From NCBI GenBank assembly GCA_027486845.1, contig JAIXOL010000027.1, positions 62,001-126,000 of the forward strand: a DNA stretch of 64,000 bases, written 5' to 3'. Shown here one piece after another: positions 44,811 to 54,450 of the stretch (the stretch's first letter is position 1; each line of letters opens with the position of its first letter). Source of the DNA: Cytophagaceae bacterium. Lineage in GTDB: Bacteria > Bacteroidota > Bacteroidia > Cytophagales > Spirosomataceae. Below the pieces are notes generated by a model, which was not told the DNA's origin, did no database searches, and was given only the letters and a program-made list of their open reading frames with translations. The position numbers and the translations under genes are program-made.

Positions 44811-46004
44811 ATGATTCCTGCCATTCGACAACAATTCAACGAAAGTTTCACGCCCGAAAAATATGATGCAATGATTGAAGAAATTCATAAGGATTTCCCC
44901 AATCAACTTGATTTTCGAGTGGCAGAAACGCCTGTTTTTGTTCCAAAAGAATTAAAAATCAAGCTATTACAGGCTTGCAATGATATAATTGAGGTTTTGT
45001 TAAAACCAGATTTCAAGGAAAAAACTAATCGAGCGATTCCAAAAAACCAAAATGTGCCAAATGAAGATACACACCCGAATTTTTTGGCAATTGATTTTGC
45101 AATTTGTAAAGATGAAAACGGTGAATTGAGCCCACAACTAATTGAATTACAAGGATTTCCATCTCTTTTTGCTTATCAATGGTATTTGGGGCAGAAATAC
45201 CGCCAATTCTTTATCGACCCAAAAGGTTTTAACCAATATTTCAATCGTCTTTCAATGACATCGTATGTCGATGAAATGAAAAAAATATTGCTAGGCAGCG
45301 AAGCCGCTGAAAATGTAATCCTTCTTGAAATTTATCCAGAACAACAAAAAACTCGCTTAGATTTTGAAATCACTCGCCAACTTTGGGGAATTGAACCTGT
45401 TTGTTTGACCAAAATAATAAAAGTTGGTCGACAACTTTTCTACGAAAAAGAAGGAAAAACAATTGAAATAAAACGCATCTATAATAGATTGATTTTTGAT
45501 GATTTATTAGGCGTTCCGCATTTAAAGACAAATTTCAAAATAACAGATGATGTAAATGTCAAATGGGTAACGCACCCAAATTGGTTTTTCCGAATCAGTA
45601 AGTTTACTTTGCCTTTGCTCAAAAGTGCGTTTGTTCCGCAAAGTTTTTTTCTTTCAGATTTAAAAGAATATCCTATCGATTTAGAAAATTACGTTTTAAA
45701 ACCTCTGTTTTCATTTGCGGGGAGTGGCGTAAAACTCAATTTTACGAAGGAGGAATTAGATGCAATTCCAGACAGGGCAAATTATTTGATTCAGCGAAAA
45801 GTAAAATACGAACCAATCATTGAAGATAAAGCAGGAAATTTGATTAAGACCGAAATCCGAATGTTGTTTACTTGGGAAGATAATGCACTAAGACCAAAAC
45901 TCGTAACAAATCTTGCCCGTTTGAGCCGTGGAGAAATGATTGGCGTAAACTTCAATAAAAACTTCGATTGGGTTGGCGGTAGCTGTGCATTTTTTGAAGA
46001 TTAA
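44811..46004 (+). CDS. Second ATP-grasp-like ligase of the cluster
   Basis: 397 residues, no signal peptide. The C-terminal half carries an ATP-grasp-like core: YVLKPLFSFAGSGVKLNFTKE near residue 305-325 (ATP-binding lysine and Gly loop), YLIQRKVKYEPII near 340, and TEIRMLFTWEDNALRPKLV near 358-375 with the metal-binding acidic residue, ending GEMIGVNFNKNFDWVGGS. The N-terminal half is unlike the first ATP-grasp enzyme, so the two are not recent duplicates. Substrates unknown. Its start codon is 4 bp after the toxin remnant; in the undisturbed cluster it probably followed the amidotransferase directly. Confidence 0.8.
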   Translation: MIPAIRQQFNESFTPEKYDAMIEEIHKDFPNQLDFRVAETPVFVPKELKIKLLQACNDIIEVLLKPDFKEKTNRAIPKNQNVPNEDTHPNFLAIDFAICKDENGELSPQLIELQGFPSLFAYQWYLGQKYRQFFIDPKGFNQYFNRLSMTSYVDEMKKILLGSEAAENVILLEIYPEQQKTRLDFEITRQLWGIEPVCLTKIIKVGRQLFYEKEGKTIEIKRIYNRLIFDDLLGVPHLKTNFKITDDVNVKWVTHPNWFFRISKFTLPLLKSAFVPQSFFLSDLKEYPIDLENYVLKPLFSFAGSGVKLNFTKEELDAIPDRANYLIQRKVKYEPIIEDKAGNLIKTEIRMLFTWEDNALRPKLVTNLARLSRGEMIGVNFNKNFDWVGGSCAFFED

Positions 46005-46348
46005 TTTTTACTCCTTGAAAATTTCTGAGAGTCAGTATCCCATATTGTAATTACAAGCGGCGATACTATTTATAAAACTCAGGCCACTAAAAACTTTAGA
46101 AATAACAAAAAATAATTCACTAAAGAAAATAAAAACAGGCATTTTTCACTCGAAAACATTGCCGCAACCAAATCCTCACATTGAGTTATTTCTTGGACAA
46201 TTTGTAGCTACAAAATTGCTTTATTGAGCAAAAATCTAATTTTCAAAATAGAGAAAAAGGGAAACAAAACTTTAGTATATTTACCCAATTAATTATTAAA
46301 AAAATACAAATCCCATCTATCCTTAATGCTAAAATTAGATATCTAAAA
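46005..46348. other. Intergenic region after the amidoligase cluster
   Basis: 344 bp of AT-rich DNA before the sialidase-like gene. I see no terminator, repeat or convincing open frame. A minus-strand frame around 46100-46190 (EDLVAAMFSSEK) looks protein-like but is short and has no clear start. Confidence 0.4.
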
Positions 46349-47368
46349 ATGAAAAAAACATTTACTCTCATTACTCTTTTGTTGAATTTTGCGTCTTTTG
46401 CTCAAGTTAAACTTGTAAAAGAACAATTTATTGATGCGAAACCCGAAGAGATTTCTTGCCACGCCTCCACTATCGTTGAACTTTCTAATGGGAAATTTAT
46501 GGCTGCTTGGTTTGCTGGCTTGCACGAAAATCACCCAAAAGTTTGTATTTGGGTTGCAATCTCCAACAACAATGTTTGGGAAAAACCAATTAAAATTGCC
46601 GACGGCATTTATGAAGGAAAACAATATGCTTGTTGGAATCCAGTTTTGTTTAAAAATCCTTCGGGAAAATTGTTTTTATTTTATAAAGTTGGAATAAATC
46701 CAAGAGAATGGTGGGGAATGATGAAAAGTTCAACCGATGAAGGAAAAACGTGGTCGGTCGCAACTCGACTTCCAAACGATATTCTTGGCCCAATCAAAAA
46801 CAAAAGTATTCAACTAAAAAACGGAGATATTTTGCACCCTTCTAGTACCGAAAGTGTTGATAGTAAAATTTGGCATACGCATGTAGAAATTTCAGACTCA
46901 AACGGAGAAAATTGGAGGAAAATTCCAATTGAATGCGGAGAATATGGTGTAATTCAGCCTTCGGTTTTAATTCATAAAGATGGTAGATTGCAAATGCTTT
47001 TACGTAGCCGTCAAAACAAAATTATCCAATCTTGGTCGTCTGATAATGGAAAAACTTGGGGTGTACTCTCTCCTATCAATTTGCCAAACCCAAATTCAGG
47101 AATTGATGCAGTTACCTTGAAAGATGGTTCTTTTTTGTTGGTTTATAACCCACTTCCATCGGGCAAAGAGTGGTCGAAAGGAAGGAATGTTTTAAAATTA
47201 GGTCATTCAAAAGATGGAGTGAATTGGACTGACATTTATACGCTTGAAAATCAAGAAAAAGGAGAATTTAGTTACCCGGCCATTATTCAATCTTCGGACG
47301 GTTTGGTTCATATAACCTATACTTATGACCGAAAGTTGATTAAAGATGTGGTTTTGGAGGTAAAGTAA
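46349..47368 (+). CDS. Secreted sialidase-like protein with Asp-box repeats
   Basis: 339 residues with a signal peptide (FTLITLLLNFASFAQ). The six-bladed propeller type is shown by Asp-boxes (S-x-D-x-G-x-T-W): SSTDEGKTW near residue 125, SDSNGENW near 180, SSDNGKTW near 230 and SKDGVNW near 290. The N-terminal block CHASTIVELSNGKFMAAWFAG matches the BNR_2 sialidase family of Bacteroidota and plants. True exo-sialidase activity needs an arginine triad that I cannot place with certainty. Together with acetylesterase genes in the window it fits breakdown of acetylated sialic-acid glycans. Terminator follows. Confidence 0.82.
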   Translation: MKKTFTLITLLLNFASFAQVKLVKEQFIDAKPEEISCHASTIVELSNGKFMAAWFAGLHENHPKVCIWVAISNNNVWEKPIKIADGIYEGKQYACWNPVLFKNPSGKLFLFYKVGINPREWWGMMKSSTDEGKTWSVATRLPNDILGPIKNKSIQLKNGDILHPSSTESVDSKIWHTHVEISDSNGENWRKIPIECGEYGVIQPSVLIHKDGRLQMLLRSRQNKIIQSWSSDNGKTWGVLSPINLPNPNSGIDAVTLKDGSFLLVYNPLPSGKEWSKGRNVLKLGHSKDGVNWTDIYTLENQEKGEFSYPAIIQSSDGLVHITYTYDRKLIKDVVLEVK

Positions 47369-47372
47369 TGAG

Positions 47373-47409
47373 AAACGAGGCTATTTCAAAATATGGAATA
47401 GCCTCGTTT
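47373..47409 (+). terminator. Terminator of the sialidase-like gene
   Basis: A perfect 13-bp stem, aaacgaggctatt with aatagcctcgttt, with an 11-base loop, ending in T. It starts 5 bp after the stop codon. Confidence 0.85.
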
Positions 47410-47410
47410 G

Positions 47411-48330
47411 TTAGTCGTAAAACTCATATTTTAGCTCATGGATTTTGGTTTTGCTAAGAATGTGGTCGGTGTAAATTATCTTCACTATTCGGTCTTTTTC
47501 GAAGATATTTTCTTGGGTGAAAGAAAGTTTTGGTTCGTCGATGGATTTTGAGTTTTGTAGAGAAACTTTATACTTTTCAATTAAAATTTCTTGTTTATTT
47601 TCATTAAATATAACTTTTCTAATAACATAATCATTTAGTTTCTTTCTTTTAAAAACTTTCCATAAATAAGTTATAATTGTTCCTTCATAATTAATATCTG
47701 TTGTTGTCCACTCCTTTTTACCTCTAATTGCCCTTTTAAAGGTCAAAACTCGGCCCAAATTATCATAAGTAAATCTGACGCGATATGTAACTGAATTATT
47801 ATTAATCTATCTATCTATCTTCAATTACATTTCCACTTTTATCGTACAAATATTTTATTTTTAAAGGAAACTTTAATTCTTCAAGATTGAAATTTATATC
47901 ATTTAATGAAATTATTCTGTTCAAAGTATCTGACTTTAAATAAAGCTGCTCGTATAATGATTTTTTCTTTTTACCTTCAATAATATGTAACTTTCTGAAT
48001 TGAACCTAAATTATTAGGATTGTAGAAAAAAATGCTATCATCAATTATATTTACATGATAAGTTTTAAATAAAATATATTTGCCATTTTCCGATTGAATT
48101 AAACAAACCCCATTTTGATCTCTTCCTTCAAACCCTTCTTTATAGTCGATAAACACTTCTTTTGTTTTTAATGACAAAGTATCAATATATTCAGCCCTAA
48201 CCAACTTCCCTTCCTCAAAATATTCAATTTTCTTAACTTTTAATGAATCTGAGGCGAAGATTGTTCGTGAGATAAATAAAAGAAGTAAAAGTAGTAGTCT
48301 GTAAGGTTTTGTGGTTTTCATTTTTTTCAA
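47411..48330 (-). pseudogene. Frameshifted gene for a secreted protein, family unknown
   Basis: Three frame segments on the minus strand read as one protein broken twice. Segment 1 (48330-47977) begins with a signal peptide (LLLLLLLFISRTIFASDS) and ends QKVTYY. Segment 2, in another frame, overlaps it from about 48000 to 47810 (FRKLHIIEGKKKK ... YLYDKSGNVIED). Segment 3 (about 47803-47411) reads SVTYRVRFTYDNLGRVLTF to the end. The YD-x-x-GN/GR pieces recall short YD-like repeats. The break between segments 2 and 3 falls on an (ATCT)4 tract. No family is recognised. A two-gene interpretation is possible, but segment 2 would then be unexplained. Confidence 0.6.
47805..47820. repeat. (ATCT)4 tetranucleotide tract
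   Basis: Four exact ATCT units on the plus strand, at the second frame break of the broken gene. In the coding direction it reads AGAT and gives a TAG within the repeat in the relevant frames, so a change in copy number alone would not restore the reading frame. Confidence 0.8.
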
Positions 48331-48373
48331 AAATAGAGATTTTATTAAAATCTAACAAATTTCAAAAAAAAAA

Positions 48374-48414
48374 AAAAAAAAGTACCTCAAAATCTCTTTT
48401 AAGGTACTTTTTTT
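48374..48414 (-). terminator. Terminator of the aconitase gene
   Basis: The arms aaagtacctt/aaggtacttt form a stem; on the minus strand it is followed by an unusually long T-run (about 17 bases, seen as A on the plus strand at 48365-48381). It lies 20 bp after the aconitase stop. Confidence 0.78.
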
Positions 48415-48434
48415 AAGCTTTTGCTCAAAATCTA

Positions 48435-50708
48435 TTACTGTTTCGCTGCTTCAGCTGCAATCAAATTCAAGGCAGAACCAGCTTTAAACCAACCAATTTG
48501 ACTTGTATTATAAGTATGGTTCAATTTGATTTCGTCTTTTGAGCCATTTTTGTGGTTGGCAACTAATGTCAAAGGAACTCCTTCTGCAAAAGTAGTCAAA
48601 CCCAAAATATCAAAAGTATCGTCCTCTTGAATTTTTTCATAGTCCGCAGGGTTGGCAAATGTCAGACCCAACATACCTTGTTTTTTCAAGTTTGTTTCGT
48701 GAATACGAGCAAACGAGCGAACGATGATTGCACGAACGCCTAAATGACGCGGTTCCATTGCAGCATGTTCTCTTGATGAACCTTCACCATAGTTTTCATC
48801 ACCGATTACGATAGTACCTACACCAGCTGCTTTATACGCACGTTGTACGGTAGGAACTTCACCATAAACTCCAGTCAATTGGTTTTTAACTGTATTTGCT
48901 TTATCGTTGGCAAAGTTAATTGCACCAATCAAAAGGTTATTTGAGATATTGTCAAGGTGTCCACGGAATTTCAACCATGGTCCAGCCATTGAAATATGGT
49001 CAGTTGTACATTTTCCTTTGGCTTTAATCAATAATTTCAAACCAGAAAGGTCAGTTCCTTCCCAAGGTTTGAATGGATCGAGTAATTGCAAACGGTCAGA
49101 TTTTGGACTAACAGCTACTTTTACTTTACTACCATCTTTCTTAGGTTTTTGGTATCCTGCATCTTTCACATCAAAGCCCATTGGAGGTAATTCAACACCA
49201 AATGGATTTTCGAGTTTTACTTGCTCACCTTTTTCGTTAGTCAAAGTATCTTTTACAGGGTTGAATGTCAAATCTCCCGCAATGGCAAAAGCTGTTACGA
49301 TTTCTGGTGAAGCTACGAATGCATGCGTATTAGGATTACCATCAGCACGTTTCGCAAAGTTACGGTTGAATGAGGTGATGATTGAGTTACGCTCACCTTT
49401 TTCTGCTCCGTGTCTTGCCCATTGTCCAATACACGGTCCACAAGCGTTAGCAAGAACTACACCTCCGATTGCATCAAATTTAGCTAAAATACCATCGCGT
49501 TCAGCTGTGAAACGCACTAATTCAGAGCCTGGCGTGATTGTAAATTCTGCTTTGGCTTTGATATTTTTAGCAGCAGCTTGTGAAGCGATTGAAGCAGCAC
49601 GCGTCATATCTTCATAAGAAGAATTGGTACATGAGCCAATCAATCCTACATCTAATTTCTGAGGCCATTTGTTTTTGATGACAGCTTTTGCAAATTTAGA
49701 TAAAGGCCAAGCTAAATCCGGTGTAAATGGACCGTTGATTCTTGGCTCCAATCTCGAAAGATTGATTTCAATTACTTGGTCATAAAATGCTTCTGGATTA
49801 TCAATACATTCTTGGTCAGGGCGAAGCAAATCTTTAATTCCATTGGCCAAAGAAGCAACTCTCGCACGACCAGTGGCCTTTAAGTAAGCAGCCATCTTTT
49901 TGTCATAACCGAAAAGTGATGTTGTTGCACCAATTTCAGCACCCATATTGCAGATAGTGCCTTTTCCAGTTGCTGATAAGCTATCTGCACCTTTACCAAT
50001 ATATTCAACGATTGCACCAGTGCCACCTTTTACAGTTAATTGTCCAGCCACCTCCAAGATAACATCTTTTGCAGAAGCCCATCCTTTAAGCTTACCTGTC
50101 AATTTTACACCAATTAACTTAGGCATTTTTAATTCCCAAGCTAGGCCTGCCATTACATCGCAAGCATCAGCTCCACCAACGCCAATCGCTACCATTCCCA
50201 AACCACCAGCATTTGGTGTGTGCGAGTCAGTACCAATCATCATACCGCCAGGAAATGCGTAGTTTTCAATTACAACTTGATGAATAATTCCAGCACCTGC
50301 TTTCCAAAAACCGATACCATATTTATTGGAAACAGAAGCTAAAAAATCATAAACTTCTTTGTTTTTTTCGGTCGCAATTTTTAAATCGTCAGTAGCCCCT
50401 ACTTTTGCTTGAATTAAGTGATCGCAGTGTACTGTTGAAGGAACAGCTACTTTTGGACGACCGGCCGACATGAATTGCAATAGAGCCATTTGAGCAGTAG
50501 CATCTTGCATAGCCACACGGTCAGGAGCAAAATCAACGTAATCAACACCTCTACCGTAGGCCTTAGTCGCTGTACCTTCGCACAAATGAGAATAAAGAAT
50601 TTTTTCGGCCAAAGTAAGTGGTCTGCCTACTGCTGCACGAGCGGCGGCTACTCTTTCTGGCATTTGAGCGTAAACGCTCTTAATCATATCTAAGTCAAAA
50701 ACTGCCAT
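48435..50708 (-). CDS. Aconitate hydratase, mitochondrial type
   Basis: 757 residues. Aconitase converts citrate to isocitrate in the TCA cycle with a [4Fe-4S] cluster. The N-terminal block [36 protein letters not shown] near residue 158-175, [13 protein letters not shown] near 358 (first cluster Cys) and [14 protein letters not shown] near 423 (the other two cysteines) are all present, and the swivel domain has [15 protein letters not shown] near 645. The length and order fit the mitochondrial-type aconitase usual in Bacteroidota rather than AcnA or AcnB. Monocistronic, divergent from topA. Confidence 0.95.
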   Translation of the reverse strand: MAVFDLDMIKSVYAQMPERVAAARAAVGRPLTLAEKILYSHLCEGTATKAYGRGVDYVDFAPDRVAMQDATAQMALLQFMSAGRPKVAVPSTVHCDHLIQAKVGATDDLKIATEKNKEVYDFLASVSNKYGIGFWKAGAGIIHQVVIENYAFPGGMMIGTDSHTPNAGGLGMVAIGVGGADACDVMAGLAWELKMPKLIGVKLTGKLKGWASAKDVILEVAGQLTVKGGTGAIVEYIGKGADSLSATGKGTICNMGAEIGATTSLFGYDKKMAAYLKATGRARVASLANGIKDLLRPDQECIDNPEAFYDQVIEINLSRLEPRINGPFTPDLAWPLSKFAKAVIKNKWPQKLDVGLIGSCTNSSYEDMTRAASIASQAAAKNIKAKAEFTITPGSELVRFTAERDGILAKFDAIGGVVLANACGPCIGQWARHGAEKGERNSIITSFNRNFAKRADGNPNTHAFVASPEIVTAFAIAGDLTFNPVKDTLTNEKGEQVKLENPFGVELPPMGFDVKDAGYQKPKKDGSKVKVAVSPKSDRLQLLDPFKPWEGTDLSGLKLLIKAKGKCTTDHISMAGPWLKFRGHLDNISNNLLIGAINFANDKANTVKNQLTGVYGEVPTVQRAYKAAGVGTIVIGDENYGEGSSREHAAMEPRHLGVRAIIVRSFARIHETNLKKQGMLGLTFANPADYEKIQEDDTFDILGLTTFAEGVPLTLVANHKNGSKDEIKLNHTYNTSQIGWFKAGSALNLIAAEAAKQ

Positions 50709-51060
50709 TAGTTAAATTAATTTAAGATTTATTATTACCGTATTTTCCTCAAATTGATGCATGAAACAAAAATACACGACATCATTTAAATACGGGAAGG
50801 AATTATTGCAAAAATAGAGTAGAAGCGATGTAAATACAACCTTTAGGGACGATTATCTTAAAATTTTATAAAAAAAAGCTTAATTCTAATCAAAAACTAA
50901 TAAAAAAGACTTTTTTTAAACTTAATTTTTGAATTTCAATTAATATAATCAATGGATTCAATGTCTTAAAAAGATATTTTTTTTGGCAATTTTATAAAGA
51001 AAATAGTTGTTTTATGAATCAAGGCTTATATTTGACCCAAAATTATCAAAATCAGGATAG
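50709..51060. other. Divergent intergenic region aconitase/topA
   Basis: 352 bp of AT-rich DNA holding both promoters. The topA promoter is placed at 51007-51034. For aconitase, CAAAAATA at 50767-50774 (TATTTTTG on the minus strand) fits a -7 box but has no good -33 partner. Nothing else is seen. Confidence 0.5.
51007..51034 (+). promoter_or_regulatory. Bacteroidota-type promoter of topA
   Basis: TTG at 51007-51009 and TATATTTG at 51027-51034 fit the -33 (TTG) and -7 (TAnnTTTG) elements with 17 bases between. The start codon follows 26 bp after the -7 box. Confidence 0.6.
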
Positions 51061-53544
51061 ATGTCGAAAAATTTAGTCATAGTTGAGTCCCCTGCCAAAG
51101 CCAAGACAATTGAAGGTTATCTTGGCAAAGATTTTACCGTTAAATCAAGTTATGGCCACGTAAGAGATTTACCTGATAAGGAATTAGGAATTGATGTAAA
51201 AAATCAATTTTTACCTAATTACATTGTGTCATCTGATAAAACAAAGGTGATAAGTGAATTGAAGAAATTAGCCAAAGAATCAGAAACAGTCTGGCTCGCG
51301 ACCGATGATGACCGTGAAGGAGAGGCCATTTCTTGGCACTTAAAAGAGGCTTTGGGTTTGATAGATTCAACTCCAAGAATTGTATTTAGAGAGATAACAA
51401 AAAAAGCAATCACATCGGCTATTGAAAATCCACGTACGATTAACATGGATCTGGTAAATGCACAACAAGCACGCCGTGTATTAGATAGATTAGTTGGATT
51501 TGAATTATCACCAGTTTTATGGCAAAAAATTCGAACTGGCGAACGCACCAATCTTTCGGCTGGACGTGTACAGTCGGTTGCTGTAAGAGTTATCGTTGAC
51601 CGTGAGCGTGAAATTGATGCCCACAACTCGAAATCTTCTTTCAAGGTAGTTGCTCAATTTATCGTTGAGAAGCGGGATGCAGCCCAAAGCAAAGTTTTGA
51701 ATGCTGAACTTGGCAAAAACTTTGAAAAAGAAGCCGAAGCAAGAGCATTTTTGGAAAAATGTCTCGGTGCAATTTTTACTATCAAAAACCTTGAAGTAAA
51801 ACCCGCTAAAAAATCTCCTGCTGCACCTTTCACTACTTCAACTTTACAACAAGAGGCTTCTCGTAAATTAGGATTTTCGGTTTTACAAACCATGACTGTA
51901 GCTCAGAAACTCTACGAGGCTGGAAAGATTTCATATATGCGTACTGATTCTACTAACCTATCGGGAGAGGCCATAGAAAAAGCAAAAACGCAGATTGAAA
52001 ATGCTTACGGCGAAAAATATGTAAAAACTCGCCAATATAAAACCAAAAACGAAAACGCCCAAGAAGCTCACGAAGCAATTCGTCCAACGGATTTTGCGGT
52101 TGATCGAACAGATGGCGACAGAAACGAACAGCGTTTGTATGAATTGATTTGGAAACGCTCGATTGCCTCACAAATGGCGGATGCCGAACTTGAACGCACT
52201 GTCGCTACGATTTCAATTTCAACAACCAATGAAGAACTTGTTGCAACTGGTGAGGTAATTAAATTTGACGGTTTCTTGAAAGTCTATTTGGAATCGAACG
52301 ATGATGAGGACGAAGAAAATAAAGGCATGTTGCCGCCATTAAATATTGGTCAAATTTTAGATTTGGCGATAATGAAAGCAACTGAGCGTTTTACAAAACC
52401 TGCAGCAAGATATACCGAGGCAAGTTTAGTAAAGAAACTCGAAGAAATGGGTATTGGCAGGCCGTCAACTTATGCACCTACAATTTCGACAATTATAAAG
52501 CGAAATTATGTTGTTAAAGAAGATCGACTTGGAAAAGAAAGAGAGTTTAAGGAGTTTACACTTCAAGAAAATGTAATTTCTGAGAGAGTAGGTAAAGAAA
52601 ATTATGGTACCGAAAAAGCTAAACTTTTTCCGACAAATATCGGAGTGGTGGTAAATGACTTTTTAGTTGAAAATTTTGATGCAGTAATCGACTATAATTT
52701 CACAGCAAACGTCGAAAAAAGCTTTGATACAATTGCCGATGGAAAAGTTGAATGGCAAAATATTATTTCTAATTTCTACAAAGATTTTCATAGTAAGATT
52801 GAGTTAGCTTCTGATGCAAAATCAACTGCTGGTACGCGAGAATTGGGTTTAGATCCTAAATCTGGCAAAAAAGTGTCGGTAAAAATCGGTAAATTTGGGC
52901 CTTATGTACAGATAGGTGAAAAAGACGATGAAGAAAAGCCTACGTTTGTTAGTTTACAAAAAGGACAGTTAATTGATAAAATCACCCTTGAAGAAGGCTT
53001 AGCTTTGTTTGATTTGCCAAAACTGCCAAGAGAGGTTGGTTTTTTTGAAGACCTTCCTATCATTGTTTCAATCGGAAAATTTGGGCCTTATATTAAGCAT
53101 AACGACAAGTTTTATAATATTGATAAGTCTGAAGACCCTTATTTAATTGATCAAGATAAGGCAATTGAGTTGATGACAATTCAACGAAATAGCAATGATT
53201 TATCTCAACCAAAAGATTTGGGAATCTACGAAGGTTTAGCACTAAATATTGGTAAAGGTCGTTTTGGCCCTTATGTAAAACACGGCGATAAATATTATAA
53301 TATTGACAAAAAAACTGACCCATCAACACTTACAGTTGAAGGTGCAATTGAAATCATAAAAGCCAAAAAGGCGGTCGAAAGCAATAAAATAATTAGAGAA
53401 TTTGAAGAAAATAAAACAATTCAAGTTTTAAACGGTCAATATGGGCCATATATCAAGGCAGGTAAGCGTAATGTAAAGATTCCGAAAGGAACAGACCCAA
53501 CAACATTGACTTTAGAAGACTGCTTGAAATTGGCAAATGGATAG
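51061..53544 (+). CDS. topA: DNA topoisomerase I
   Basis: 827 residues. TopA relaxes negative supercoils. Toprim motifs: LVIVESPAKAKTIEGYLGKDF at the start and WLATDDDREGEAISWHL near residue 80-96. The active tyrosine lies in ISYMRTDSTNLS near 294. Instead of zinc-finger domains the C-terminal part has repeated topoisomerase C-terminal modules recognised by FGPYVQIG, FGPYIKHND, FGPYVKHGD and YGPYIKAG between about 610 and 810. This is the Bacteroidota form of the enzyme. It has its own promoter and terminator. Confidence 0.97.
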   Translation: MSKNLVIVESPAKAKTIEGYLGKDFTVKSSYGHVRDLPDKELGIDVKNQFLPNYIVSSDKTKVISELKKLAKESETVWLATDDDREGEAISWHLKEALGLIDSTPRIVFREITKKAITSAIENPRTINMDLVNAQQARRVLDRLVGFELSPVLWQKIRTGERTNLSAGRVQSVAVRVIVDREREIDAHNSKSSFKVVAQFIVEKRDAAQSKVLNAELGKNFEKEAEARAFLEKCLGAIFTIKNLEVKPAKKSPAAPFTTSTLQQEASRKLGFSVLQTMTVAQKLYEAGKISYMRTDSTNLSGEAIEKAKTQIENAYGEKYVKTRQYKTKNENAQEAHEAIRPTDFAVDRTDGDRNEQRLYELIWKRSIASQMADAELERTVATISISTTNEELVATGEVIKFDGFLKVYLESNDDEDEENKGMLPPLNIGQILDLAIMKATERFTKPAARYTEASLVKKLEEMGIGRPSTYAPTISTIIKRNYVVKEDRLGKEREFKEFTLQENVISERVGKENYGTEKAKLFPTNIGVVVNDFLVENFDAVIDYNFTANVEKSFDTIADGKVEWQNIISNFYKDFHSKIELASDAKSTAGTRELGLDPKSGKKVSVKIGKFGPYVQIGEKDDEEKPTFVSLQKGQLIDKITLEEGLALFDLPKLPREVGFFEDLPIIVSIGKFGPYIKHNDKFYNIDKSEDPYLIDQDKAIELMTIQRNSNDLSQPKDLGIYEGLALNIGKGRFGPYVKHGDKYYNIDKKTDPSTLTVEGAIEIIKAKKAVESNKIIREFEENKTIQVLNGQYGPYIKAGKRNVKIPKGTDPTTLTLEDCLKLANG

Positions 53545-53604
53545 TCAAACAATGGCTAAATGATAAAGGTTGAACGGTGAATTATGCCTTCATGCAATCA
53601 AATA

Positions 53605-53643
53605 ATGGCACACCTTATTAGAAATAATATTAAGTTGTGCCAT
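53605..53643 (+). terminator. Terminator of topA
   Basis: The arms atggcacacctt and aagttgtgccat pair with one mismatch, followed by cttttg. It lies 60 bp after the topA stop and 29 bp before the sirtuin gene. Confidence 0.7.
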
Positions 53644-53671
53644 CTTTTGTATCATCTAATTATAAGAAAGA

Positions 53672-54370
53672 ATGAAAAAGAAACTCGTAGTTTTGACTGG
53701 TGCAGGAATTAGTGCTGATAGTGGCATTATGACTTTCAGAGATGCAGGGGGCTTGTGGGAAAATCATAGTATTGAAGATGTGGCCACACCCGAAGGCTGG
53801 CATAAAAACCCTAATTTAGTTTTGCAATTTTATAACGAACGCCGAGCAAAATCAGCAGAATCAAAACCAAATGCTGGACATTTAGCTTTAGCAGCATTAG
53901 AAAAACACTTTGATGTTAGAATCATTACTCAAAACGTTGATGGTCTGCACGAAAAAGCGGGTTCAACAAACGTCATGCACCTACATGGAGAACTTTCAAA
54001 GGTAAGGAGTGTTACAAACGAAAATCTAATTTATGATATTGGTGCAAAGTATATTGAAATTGGAGATTTGGCAGAAGATGGCGGTCAACTCCGCCCCCAT
54101 ATTGTTTGGTTTGGCGAAATGGTACCATTGATTGAAGCAGCAGCTGATTTGTGTCTCAATGCTGATATATTTGTGGTAATTGGCACTTCAATGCAAGTTT
54201 ATCCTGCTGCAGGTCTAATTGGGTATGTAACAGATGATGCTCCAAAATATATTATTGACCCAAATATGCCGGAGGTATCTAATTTATATCAAAACTTAAC
54301 CTTCATTAACGAAACCTCTACCATTGGTGTTCCACAATTAGCTCAAAAATTGATTAGAGAATTTGTTTAG
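53672..54370 (+). CDS. Sir2-family NAD-dependent deacylase lacking zinc cysteines
   Basis: 232 residues. NAD-binding motifs are intact: LTGAGISADSGIMTFRDAGGLWE (residues 8-30), TQNVDGLHEKAG (86-97) and the catalytic H105 in HLHGEL. Tyr54 and Arg57 form the Y-x2-R pair that recognises succinyl and malonyl groups in class III sirtuins such as SIRT5 and CobB. The four cysteines of the usual zinc ribbon, expected after HGEL, are absent; the protein has one cysteine only (near 160). Deacylation by a zinc-free sirtuin is inference. Monocistronic, convergent with trxA. Confidence 0.9.
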   Translation: MKKKLVVLTGAGISADSGIMTFRDAGGLWENHSIEDVATPEGWHKNPNLVLQFYNERRAKSAESKPNAGHLALAALEKHFDVRIITQNVDGLHEKAGSTNVMHLHGELSKVRSVTNENLIYDIGAKYIEIGDLAEDGGQLRPHIVWFGEMVPLIEAAADLCLNADIFVVIGTSMQVYPAAGLIGYVTDDAPKYIIDPNMPEVSNLYQNLTFINETSTIGVPQLAQKLIREFV

Positions 54371-54401
54371 AATATCAAATTATTTTAAAAATTCCACATA
54401 A

Positions 54402-54434
54402 AAAAGCCTCTGCTCTTTATAAACAGAGGCTTTT
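54402..54434. terminator. Bidirectional terminator between sirtuin gene and trxA
   Basis: A perfect 11-bp stem, aaaagcctctg with cagaggctttt, with an 11-base loop and A/T flanks on both sides. Confidence 0.88.
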
Positions 54435-54450
54435 CCTATATGAATATGTA

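Noticed and set aside
46100-46190. Minus-strand coding-like stretch EDLVAAMFSSEK
   Set aside because: Too short, no start codon or family recognised.
47805-47820. (ATCT)4 tract as a phase-variation switch
   Set aside because: Adding or removing units leaves a TAG in the relevant frame, so it cannot turn the gene on by itself.
48907-49617. 236-codon open frame on the plus strand
   Set aside because: Lies fully antisense to the aconitase gene; composition reflects the opposite strand and no family features are seen.
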